A stretch of 5,513 nt of DNA from an uncultured Treponema sp. (GTDB taxonomy: Bacteria > Spirochaetota > Spirochaetia > Treponematales > Treponemataceae), in NCBI GenBank assembly GCA_937885175.1, contig CAKZZO010000144.1, forward strand, positions 1 to 5,513, given 5' to 3'. The position numbers were made by a program, and so were the translations under genes. Under the pieces are notes generated by a model. That model was not told the origin of the DNA and did no database searches. It saw only the letters and a list, made by a program, of their open reading frames with translations. Each line of letters starts with the position of its first letter. Position 1 is the first letter of the stretch. Of the stretch, positions 1 through 5,431 are shown one piece after another.

Positions 1-22
1 CGCGGGGCTTGCTTGACACGCT

Positions 23-104
23 GCAACGGTAGCCTTTTTGCTGCACATACATTTCTTTTGTCCAGCCGATATTCAAGTACGATATGTATAATGCGTTTGC
101 CCTG
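23..104 (+). repeat. Left copy of an ~82-bp inverted repeat that recurs at the right edge
   Basis: Bases 23-95 match the reverse complement of 5441-5513 at 68 of 73 positions, with differences at 46, 47, 51, 56 and 73. After four unmatched bases (96-99) the CCCTG at 100-104 also matches, giving 73 of 82. The outer blocks (23-45 and 57-95 apart from base 73) are essentially invariant and the changes cluster in the middle. The copy lies 33 bases beyond the metK stop codon, in otherwise gene-free DNA. It contains a perfect TATAAT (87-92), but TTGTCC (58-63) is 23 bases upstream of it, too far for a normal -35. A weak stem TGCAAC/GCTGCA (23-45 region, one G-T pair) is possible. I do not recognise the family. 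It is probably a dispersed intergenic element. Confidence 0.85.
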
Positions 105-137
105 TAATAGTGTCTGGTTTACCGCAAGTGTAATCAG

Positions 138-1319
138 TTATTTCACAGCCTTTTTGAGGGCCTCTACCTTGTCAGTTTTTTCCCAGCTGAACTCATTGCG
201 GCCAAAGTGTCCGTAGGAGGCAGTGGGGCGGTAGATGGGGCGCTTTAAGTCCAGTGTTTTGATGATGCCGGCGGGGGTACAGTCAAAGACTTCCTTGACG
301 GCTTCGCTGATTTTAAAGTCTTCCACCCTGCCGGTACCAAAGGTGTCTACCATGATTGAGACGGGGAAGGGAACGCCGATTGCGTATGCCAACTGCACTT
401 CACAGCGGTCTGCAAGACCGGCGGCCACAACATTCTTTGCGATGTAGCGCGCCATGTATGCTGCCGAACGGTCAACCTTGCTGGGGTCTTTTCCGCTGAA
501 TGCGCCGCCACCGTGACGACCCATGCCGCCGTAGGTATCCACGATGATTTTGCGTCCAGTCAGACCAGTGTCGCCAAAAGGACCGCCTACAACAAAGCGT
601 CCAGTGGGGTTCACGTAGTACTTGGTGTTTTTGTCCAAAAGACCAGTGGGCTCAAGTTCCGGCTTGATGATTTCTTCAATAACGCCTTCCTTGATGGTCT
701 CGTAAGTCACTTCGGGGTCATGCTGATGGCTGATAACCACAGTGTCGATTCTGACGGGCTTGTGTCCTTCGTATTCAATGGTCACCTGGCTTTTTGCGTC
801 TGGACGCAGCCATGCAATGGTCTTGTTTTTGCGAAGGCGTGTGGCACGGTGCAAAAGATTGTGCGCGTACATGATGGGTGCCGGCATCAGTTCCGGAGTT
901 TCGTTACAGGCAAAGCCGAACATCATGCCCTGGTCTCCTGCACCCTGCTGCCCTTTGAATTCAGAAAGTCCGCGACCTTCTACCCCCTGGTCAATGTCGG
1001 GGCTCTGGGCGTGAATCATATTCAAAACTGCCATGGAATTGCAGTCCAAACCGTAGTCCGCATTGGTATAGCCGATGTCCTTTGCCACATCACGGGCAAC
1101 CTGCTGAAAATCAACATAGGTTTTTGTAGTCAGTTCGCCACCAATCAAAACGAGGGCCGTAGATGCAAAAGTTTCGCAGGCAACATGGCTTTCGGGGTCT
1201 TTTTCCAGACATGCGTCCAAAATGGCATCCGAAATTTGGTCACACAATTTGTCGGGGTGACCTTCGCCGACAGACTCTGAAGTAAAAAGATAGTGATTGT
1301 TAGATAAGACAGAACTCAT
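138..1319 (-). CDS. metK: S-adenosylmethionine synthetase (methionine adenosyltransferase)
   Basis: Cytosolic enzyme that makes S-adenosylmethionine, phosphate and diphosphate from ATP, methionine and water; SAM is the cell's main methyl donor. The 393-residue product has the usual family length and is complete. Visible signatures are the N-terminal GHPDK (20-24), whose His21 and Asp23 correspond to the ATP and magnesium ligands of the family, the hexapeptide-type motif GAGDQGMMFGFA (126-137), and the glycine-rich phosphate-binding motif GGGAFSGKDP (270-279). SHQHD (197-201) and the C-terminal YGHFGR (369-374) are also typical. The start is supported by a perfect AGGAGG (1327-1332) seven bases upstream. 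The gene is divergent from the CBM gene and appears monocistronic, with its own promoter at 1413-1441. I see no hairpin with a T tract after the stop codon (TAA, 138-140) before the window edge. No frameshift or missing key residue is seen. Confidence 0.98.
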   Translation of the reverse strand: MSSVLSNNHYLFTSESVGEGHPDKLCDQISDAILDACLEKDPESHVACETFASTALVLIGGELTTKTYVDFQQVARDVAKDIGYTNADYGLDCNSMAVLNMIHAQSPDIDQGVEGRGLSEFKGQQGAGDQGMMFGFACNETPELMPAPIMYAHNLLHRATRLRKNKTIAWLRPDAKSQVTIEYEGHKPVRIDTVVISHQHDPEVTYETIKEGVIEEIIKPELEPTGLLDKNTKYYVNPTGRFVVGGPFGDTGLTGRKIIVDTYGGMGRHGGGAFSGKDPSKVDRSAAYMARYIAKNVVAAGLADRCEVQLAYAIGVPFPVSIMVDTFGTGRVEDFKISEAVKEVFDCTPAGIIKTLDLKRPIYRPTASYGHFGRNEFSWEKTDKVEALKKAVK

Positions 1320-1336
1320 GGCAAGTCCTCCTATTT

Positions 1337-1372
1337 AGCAAGATTTGCTGCTCTATACGGAACAGTTCCCGT
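1337..1372 (-). other. Two small hairpins in the metK leader
   Basis: In the predicted metK leader the RNA can form ACGG(G)AA-CTG-TTCCGT (1357-1372, six pairs with one bulged G). It can then form AGCAA-ATC-TTGCT (1337-1349, five perfect pairs, triloop), ending four bases before the AGGAGG at 1327-1332. The ribosome site itself is left free. No T tract follows either stem, so they are not terminators. I do not see the conserved core of SAM-I or another SAM riboswitch. They may only affect mRNA stability or translation, or may be chance. Confidence 0.3.
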
Positions 1373-1412
1373 CTGCAATTTGGATAAATCAACGGGGGGT
1401 AATAGCGATATA

Positions 1413-1441
1413 AGTATACTGCATATTCTTAAAATCGACAA
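1413..1441 (-). promoter_or_regulatory. Predicted sigma70-type promoter of metK
   Basis: On the minus strand TTGTCG (1436-1441) is followed after exactly 17 bases by TATACT (1413-1418). These match the -35 and -10 consensus at 4 of 6 and 5 of 6 positions. Transcription would begin near 1406 and give a leader of roughly 87 bases ahead of the metK start codon. It is the best promoter-like pair in the 1320-1599 gap. A perfect inverted repeat sits directly upstream of the -35 box. Confidence 0.6.
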
Positions 1442-1442
1442 T

Positions 1443-1460
1443 GAATTTATATGTAAATTC
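1443..1460. promoter_or_regulatory. Perfect 7-bp inverted repeat beside the metK -35 box (possible operator)
   Basis: GAATTTA-TATG-TAAATTC is a perfect seven-base inverted repeat with a four-base spacer, starting two bases upstream of the predicted metK -35 element. A further GAC (1437-1439) and GTC (1461-1463) could extend it with a bulge. Its size and symmetry suit a dimeric regulator, and the position upstream of -35 suits an activator or an AT-rich UP element. It also lies in the upstream region of the divergent CBM gene. No named regulator motif is recognised. Confidence 0.35.
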
Positions 1461-1513
1461 GTCAAAATCAGAAAAAAAGGCTCTTTTTCATGCAACAAAT
1501 TGTAATAAACTAC

Positions 1514-1542
1514 TGTACCAAAAAAAAAAAATTCGCTATGCT
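1514..1542 (+). promoter_or_regulatory. Weak candidate promoter of the CBM gene with an A12 spacer tract
   Basis: TGTACC (1514-1519) and TATGCT (1537-1542) are 17 bases apart and face the CBM gene, which would give a leader of about 50 bases. The -35 match is poor (3 of 6). The spacer includes twelve consecutive A residues (1520-1531). The -10 overlaps a small inverted repeat, GCTAT-GCTT-ATAGC (1535-1548). A second IR, GAGA-TTTAG-TCTC (1554-1566), follows. Another -10-like CATTAT lies at 1568-1573, so the true start site is uncertain. Confidence 0.25.
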
Positions 1543-1599
1543 TATAGCACACTGAGATTTAGTCTCGCATTATTGTAAATTAAAAAGAGGTAAGGCTTT

Positions 1600-2007
1600 A
1601 TGGCATTAAAAAAGACTTTTTCTGCCGATGGCAAGAAATGCAAGGTTGTTTTCACTGTAAAGAAAGAAGCGGCACAGGGTGCTAAATCTATTTCTATCGC
1701 TGGAGACTTCAATAGCTGGAGCAGCACTGAAACACCGCTCAAAAAGTCAAAGGATGGTTCATTCTCTGTAGAACTTGAATTGGCAACAGGAAAAGAATAT
1801 CAGTTCCGCTATCTGCTTGACGGCAGCCGCTGGGACAACGACTGGGAAGCAGACAAATACATTCCTGCACCTTTCAGCAGCACCGATAACAGCGTCGTTG
1901 TGTGTATTGAACCCAAGAAGGAAGTTCCTGCAAAGAAATCTGCCGCAAAAGCAGAAAAAAAGCCCGCAGCCGCAAAGAAAACGGCTTCTGCAAAAAAATC
2001 AAAGTAA
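1600..2007 (+). CDS. Small glycogen-binding-type (CBM48/AMPK-beta-like) protein with a lysine/alanine-rich tail
   Basis: A complete 135-residue protein without signal peptide or membrane segment, so probably cytoplasmic. Residues about 14-102 form one early-set beta-sandwich of the isoamylase N-terminal/AMPK-beta glycogen-binding type. The signature is SIAGDFNSW (32-40), then YQFRYLLDGSRWDND (67-81) and STDNSVVV (94-101). Aligned by eye to the mammalian AMPK beta module, Trp40, Trp78 and Asn97 fall at known carbohydrate-contact positions, with Arg70 where AMPK has Lys. No catalytic domain is attached. Residues 104-135 are a low-complexity tail with 12 Lys and 9 Ala in 32 residues plus a few Pro and Ser, resembling histone H1 tails. 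AGAGG (1586-1590) lies nine bases before the ATG. The gene stands alone, divergent from metK and convergent with ftsK. Binding to glycogen or another alpha-glucan is inferred from the fold; the role of the tail is unknown. Confidence 0.88.
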   Translation: MALKKTFSADGKKCKVVFTVKKEAAQGAKSISIAGDFNSWSSTETPLKKSKDGSFSVELELATGKEYQFRYLLDGSRWDNDWEADKYIPAPFSSTDNSVVVCIEPKKEVPAKKSAAKAEKKPAAAKKTASAKKSK

Positions 2008-2029
2008 TTACTGCAAAAATACTTGATAC

Positions 2030-2063
2030 AAAAAATCCCTGCCTCTTGCGGCAGGGATTTTTT
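2030..2063. terminator. Bidirectional intrinsic terminator between the convergent CBM and ftsK genes
   Basis: A perfect 14-bp stem (2030-2043 with 2050-2063) closes a six-base loop, TCTTGC. Its core TCCCTGCC/GGCAGGGA is GC-rich, with A6 on one side and a T run on the other, so it reads as a hairpin plus U tract in both directions. It begins 22 bases after the CBM stop codon. The ftsK stop codon (2063-2065) overlaps its right foot, so the last ftsK codon abuts the stem. It should end both transcripts and limit antisense read-through. Confidence 0.93.
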
Positions 2064-5000
2064 TAGCTCGGTACGTGGATGACTTCGCGGGGTTTGGAGC
2101 CGTTTGCAGGACCAACAATTCCCCGTTCTTCCATTTCTTCTACAAGGCGGGCCGCACGGTTGTAACCGATTTTGAGTCTGCGCTGAATGTAACTGGCACT
2201 CGCCTTTCCTTGTTGCACTACAATTTGCAAGGCTTCATCATACAAGGGGTCTTCTCCATCGCTAAAGAGTCCCGGACCGCTGCCACCTTCCTCGTCATCG
2301 TCCACAAAGATTTCATCGTCAATGTATTCCGGCTCACCGTACTGCTTGACGTAATTCACCACGGCTTCCACTTCATTGTCGTTGACCAGTGTACCCTGAA
2401 TACGCACTGGGAAGGGGTCGGTTGCGCTGGCGTAGAGCATGTCACCCTTGCCCAGCAGTTTTTCCGCGCCAACTTGGTCGATGATGATGCGGCTGTCCAT
2501 TTTTGACGCGACCATAAAGGCAATGCGGCTGGGAATGTTGGCCTTAATCAAGCCGGTGATAACGTCAATTGACGGACGCTGTGTTGCCAGTACCAGATGA
2601 ATGCCAACGGCACGGCTCATGGCGGCAAGACGTGCAATCGTAGATTCCAGTTCCTTGCCAGTGGTCGCCATCAAGTCTGCAAATTCGTCAATAATCACCA
2701 CGATGTAGGGCAGTTTTTCCGCCGCGATGTTGCGCTCCACAATACGCTTGTTGTAGCTGACAATATCGCGAACGCCCATGCCGTCCAAGCAAGCGTAGCG
2801 TCGTTCCATTTCACACAGACAGTACTGGAGCGACTGAAAGGCGCGCTTTGATTCCGTAATGACTGGCGTGAGCAGGTGGGGAATATCGTTGTAGAGTTTC
2901 AATTCAACCACTTTGGGGTCAATCATAATCAATTTGACTTCCTGGGGGCTGCGCTTGTACAGAATGGAAAGAATCATGCTGTTTACACAGACTGACTTAC
3001 CGGCACCTGTTGAGCCTGCAATCAGCAAGTGGGGAGTCTTTGCCAAATCAAGAACCTGGGGCTCACCAGAAATGTCCTTGCCCAAAATGACTGGAATAGC
3101 CATTTTGTTGAACTGAGGCAAGTCCAAGTCAACAATTTCCTTAAAGCTGACGACGGCACGTTCTTTGTTCGGCACTTCAATACCCACGGCGTGTTTGCCT
3201 GGAATTGGCGCAACGATACGCACACTGCTTGCCGCAAGACGCAGGGCAATGTTATCCTGTAGGGCAACAATTTTGCTTAGTTTTACGCCGGGTGCGGGAA
3301 GAATTTCAAACATCGTAACAACCGGGCCTTTGCGGATGCCTGTTACTTCGGCTTCAATCTTAAATTCGCTGAGCGTTGCTTTCAGGTCTGAGGCAGCCTG
3401 CTTGGTTTCCTGGTCAATCAGCCAGTATTCGCCATTGGAATAGGTGTCCAATAAGTCTGCGGGCACGTTGTAAGGCCCACGGAGTTTCTTTTTTGGGGGT
3501 GCAGGCGGTTCTTCTACCAGAGGTGCCGGTTTTTCCAGTTTTACCACGCCCTCATCGCTTTCGTCAAAGTCATCTTCTACCTGCACAACAGACAGGTCGG
3601 ATTCTTCGTTTTCCATGTCTTCCAGAGCGATGTCCTCAAAGTCAATAGGCTCGGACGTGCCGTAGGGAATGCCGTTGCTGTCTACCACTGGCGGGGCAAG
3701 GGGGTCAACGTTTTCGCTGTCTGCGGAGTCTTCGGATAGGGATTCTTCCGCTACTGTCTCTTCTGCGGGAACAGGCAGGTCAATTTCGTCTTCCTCGTCA
3801 AAAACCGGGTCGATTGCGGCATCATCGTCCATTTCGGCAAAAATGGCATCCAGACCAGTTTTTTCTGGCTCTTGGACGACATTTTCTTCTTCGGGGGTCG
3901 CCTCATCTTCGCCTATCATTTCGTCTTCTGCTTCAGCTTCCATTTCATCGGCAAGACGATGGGCTTCCGCGCTCTGAGCCATCAAATCATATTCATCAGT
4001 ATCAAATGAAGTGTCAGCTTCTTCGTCAAAATCATCCCCAAAAGCCGCCATGATTTCTTCATCAGATTCCTCATCAGATTCCTCATCTTCAAGAGGCTCC
4101 ATGTCATCAGCACTTTCATCCGGGGGAACTACCATGCCGCGGAAAGAGTCTTCGTCAGGGTCAAATGAGTCCAGTTCCACCAGTTCGGTTGCTTCTTCTT
4201 CCGGTTCCGGGAAAAATGCGTCCTCGTTGTATTCAGGTGCGGGGCCACGGTCTGCGGGCATATAGGGAATAGGCTCGGGGAAAGACTCATCATTGGAGTC
4301 CTCAATTTCCGTGGCGGTGTCCTCAGACTGGGCAAGGGCTTCTTCTACGGTCATGTCCTTGTCAATTGCTTCCTCTGCGACGGCATCTTCTTCCACGGTT
4401 TCTTCTTCCACAGTGACTGGTTCTGCTTCGTCAGCAACTGCTTCACCGGGGGCTTCCTCTGCGTCATCGTCAAAAACATGCATAAAGGGATTGTCTTCGC
4501 CAGAGTCCAGTTTGGAGATATCTTTTTCTTCTGTCTCATCTTCTGCTGCAGCGTCATTTTGGTCAGCGTCACTTTCTCCAGCGGCATTTTCAGCATCTTC
4601 GGCACTTTCGGCAAGGTCTTCCTGAGGGAGGTCGTCTTCCTCGTAAATTTCTTCGCTTTCGATGTATTCCCCGTCTTTCAGTTCAATTTCTTCATCTTCG
4701 CCGTAAGATTTTTTTACAGGGGGGAGGGGCTCAGAGGCAAGTGCTTCTGCGTCATCAGATTCTTGGGCTTCTTCGTTGAGAATCACACGGTCATCTTCTG
4801 CAATTTCGTCAGCCTTACTTTCATCTTCCTGCTCAGAAGGAATTCCCCATATGTTCTGCAGGGTATCTCCCAGCATGGCAAGCAAGGCATATTCAATGGC
4901 AACGATAACAAGACCAATCAGCAGTGCGGTAGACAGCTTTATTCCCAGAACAGCATCGGCATTGTTTGCGATGATAATACGGCAGATGTGCTCCAGTGCA

Positions 5001-5290
5001 TCCAGCGTAAAGAAAGGAATGACAGAGCCCAAAAGCAGAACACCACGCTTAATGCCCCAGTTTTCGGTAAAGCACTGAGAGGCTGCCGCAATCAGGAAAA
5101 GGGGAATGAGCACGGAACACAAACCGTATACGCCCGTAAGCATTTTTCCTGCGCGGAACAAAAAGGTCTCTGCGGCGGGATTTGCCCTGCCAAAGTCAAA
5201 CAAGACCAAAAGAAGTGAGATAGAAAATAATGCTGCAAGGATAATCAAACCGATTCCAGCAGCAAGCGAAGCTTTATTAGAGTTTTTCAT
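2063..5290 (-). CDS. ftsK: FtsK/SpoIIIE family septal DNA translocase with long acidic linker
   Basis: Membrane-anchored hexameric ATPase that pumps chromosomal DNA through the closing septum and, in many bacteria, activates XerCD at dif. The 1075-residue product has four likely membrane segments (about 8-31, 51-70, 82-108, 114-140) and then a disordered linker to about 600. Residues 151-580 contain 173 Asp/Glu against about a dozen Lys/Arg. The motor follows: an alpha domain (about 610-715) and a RecA-like beta domain with Walker A GSTGAGKS (759-766), Walker B VVIIDEFADL (864-873) and the family motif LATQRPSIDVITGLIKANIP (901-920). After a short acidic spacer comes the winged-helix gamma domain (about 1010-1066, with YNRAARLVEEMEERGIVG), which in the family reads KOPS-type sequences. 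The start at 5290 is preferred to an in-frame ATG at 5401 because it has a ribosome site and is followed at once by the first membrane segment. The upstream extension would translate through hairpins. The linker is longer than in compact SpoIIIE-type proteins of about 800 residues. Confidence 0.97.
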   Translation of the reverse strand: MKNSNKASLAAGIGLIILAALFSISLLLVLFDFGRANPAAETFLFRAGKMLTGVYGLCSVLIPLFLIAAASQCFTENWGIKRGVLLLGSVIPFFTLDALEHICRIIIANNADAVLGIKLSTALLIGLVIVAIEYALLAMLGDTLQNIWGIPSEQEDESKADEIAEDDRVILNEEAQESDDAEALASEPLPPVKKSYGEDEEIELKDGEYIESEEIYEEDDLPQEDLAESAEDAENAAGESDADQNDAAAEDETEEKDISKLDSGEDNPFMHVFDDDAEEAPGEAVADEAEPVTVEEETVEEDAVAEEAIDKDMTVEEALAQSEDTATEIEDSNDESFPEPIPYMPADRGPAPEYNEDAFFPEPEEEATELVELDSFDPDEDSFRGMVVPPDESADDMEPLEDEESDEESDEEIMAAFGDDFDEEADTSFDTDEYDLMAQSAEAHRLADEMEAEAEDEMIGEDEATPEEENVVQEPEKTGLDAIFAEMDDDAAIDPVFDEEDEIDLPVPAEETVAEESLSEDSADSENVDPLAPPVVDSNGIPYGTSEPIDFEDIALEDMENEESDLSVVQVEDDFDESDEGVVKLEKPAPLVEEPPAPPKKKLRGPYNVPADLLDTYSNGEYWLIDQETKQAASDLKATLSEFKIEAEVTGIRKGPVVTMFEILPAPGVKLSKIVALQDNIALRLAASSVRIVAPIPGKHAVGIEVPNKERAVVSFKEIVDLDLPQFNKMAIPVILGKDISGEPQVLDLAKTPHLLIAGSTGAGKSVCVNSMILSILYKRSPQEVKLIMIDPKVVELKLYNDIPHLLTPVITESKRAFQSLQYCLCEMERRYACLDGMGVRDIVSYNKRIVERNIAAEKLPYIVVIIDEFADLMATTGKELESTIARLAAMSRAVGIHLVLATQRPSIDVITGLIKANIPSRIAFMVASKMDSRIIIDQVGAEKLLGKGDMLYASATDPFPVRIQGTLVNDNEVEAVVNYVKQYGEPEYIDDEIFVDDDEEGGSGPGLFSDGEDPLYDEALQIVVQQGKASASYIQRRLKIGYNRAARLVEEMEERGIVGPANGSKPREVIHVPS
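4061..4087. repeat. 12-bp in-frame tandem duplication inside the ftsK linker
   Basis: The unit ATCAGATTCCTC occurs at 4061-4072 and 4073-4084, followed by ATC of a third, partial unit. On the coding strand it gives the repeated tetrapeptide seen as DEESDEESDEE in the acidic linker (about residues 402-412). The length is a multiple of three, so copy changes would keep the frame. A similar 11-base repeat, TCTTCTTCCAC, with 15-base period occurs at 4386-4396 and 4401-4411 (encoding TVEEETVEED). Both look like replication slippage in a region under weak length constraint. Confidence 0.8.
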
Positions 5291-5294
5291 CAAA

Positions 5295-5300
5295 TCTCCC
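5295..5300 (-). promoter_or_regulatory. Ribosome binding site that fixes the ftsK start
   Basis: On the minus strand GGGAGA (5295-5300) is followed by TTTG and then the ATG at 5288-5290. This places a GGAG core about five to six bases before the codon for the residue preceding the first membrane helix. The in-frame ATG at 5401 has no such site and lies inside hairpin-forming DNA. An AT palindrome ATTTTTAAAAAT (5303-5314) lies just upstream. A GATAAT (5331-5336) could be a -10, but I find no good -35 with it. Confidence 0.7.
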
Positions 5301-5343
5301 GAATTTTTAAAAATCTCTTTCTGTCTCTTTATTATCGGACTTG

Positions 5344-5377
5344 AAAAAAAATTATTTAGGGGAAAAGTTTTTCCCCT
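5344..5377 (-). terminator. Terminator-like hairpin in the ftsK upstream region
   Basis: AGGGGAAAA (5358-5366) and TTTTCCCCT (5369-5377) form a nine-pair stem; in practice the inner A-T pairs open to make the loop. Read on the minus strand it is followed by AAATAA and then eight T residues (5344-5351). The six-base gap before the T run is not ideal for an intrinsic terminator. It would stop transcripts arriving from beyond the right edge, or act as an attenuator for ftsK. No T run follows in the plus direction. Confidence 0.5.
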
Positions 5378-5424
5378 GCGTCGCACTTTGTTGCGCCGCA
5401 CCCCTTTCTAGCGGGAGTTCCCGC
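5378..5424. other. Two GC-rich hairpins adjoining the ftsK upstream terminator
   Basis: GCGTCGCA (5378-5385) pairs with TGCGCCGC (5392-5399), seven of eight bases, around the loop CTTTGT. It abuts the terminator-like stem ending at 5377 without a gap. A second stem, GCGGG-AGTT-CCCGC (5411-5424), lies 11 bases further out. Neither has its own T tract. On the minus strand AGGGG at 5401-5405 could also pair with CCCCT at 5358-5362 and so compete with the terminator stem, but with only five pairs. This could be a structured leader or the 3' end of an unseen upstream transcript. Confidence 0.45.
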
Positions 5425-5431
5425 AACGCCC

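Noticed and set aside
13..41. TTGACA at 13-18 as a -35 element.
   Set aside because: There is no -10-like hexamer 16-18 bases downstream; that position reads TTTTGC.
23..104. Integron attC site or insertion-sequence end.
   Set aside because: No GTTRRRY/RYYYAAC core pair is seen, and there is no transposase or integrase gene or target-site duplication in the window.
1..140. The metK frame stays open after its TAA to the window edge (about 45 codons), suggesting read-through or a fused partner.
   Set aside because: An open stretch of this length is quite likely by chance. It crosses the repeat, and the equivalent frame in the right copy has a TGA. MetK is already full length.
13..216. Plus-strand open frame of 67 codons at the left edge, sharing a segment with a minus-strand open frame at 5356-5511.
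   Set aside because: It runs antisense into the metK 3' end and the shared part is the repeat. Substitutions between copies are not at third codon positions, and no ribosome site is evident.
513..1280. Long plus-strand open frame (255 codons) opposite metK, and similar long frames opposite ftsK.
   Set aside because: These are antisense shadows of strongly conserved genes. They have low-complexity or Ser-rich translations and no ribosome sites.
1471..1489. Possible terminator AAAAAG-GCT-CTTTTT with T tracts.
   Set aside because: The stem is nearly all A-T pairs with a triloop and lies between divergent genes, where no transcript needs to end.
1331..1552. Minus-strand 73-codon frame in the metK/CBM gap.
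   Set aside because: It starts upstream of the predicted metK promoter, has poly-Phe from the A12 tract, lacks a ribosome site and resembles no protein I know.
5291..5401. N-terminal extension of FtsK from the in-frame ATG at 5401 (37 more residues).
   Set aside because: It is translated through a terminator-like hairpin and T8 tract, has no ribosome site and is basic low-complexity sequence. The ATG at 5290 has GGGAG and is followed by the first membrane helix.
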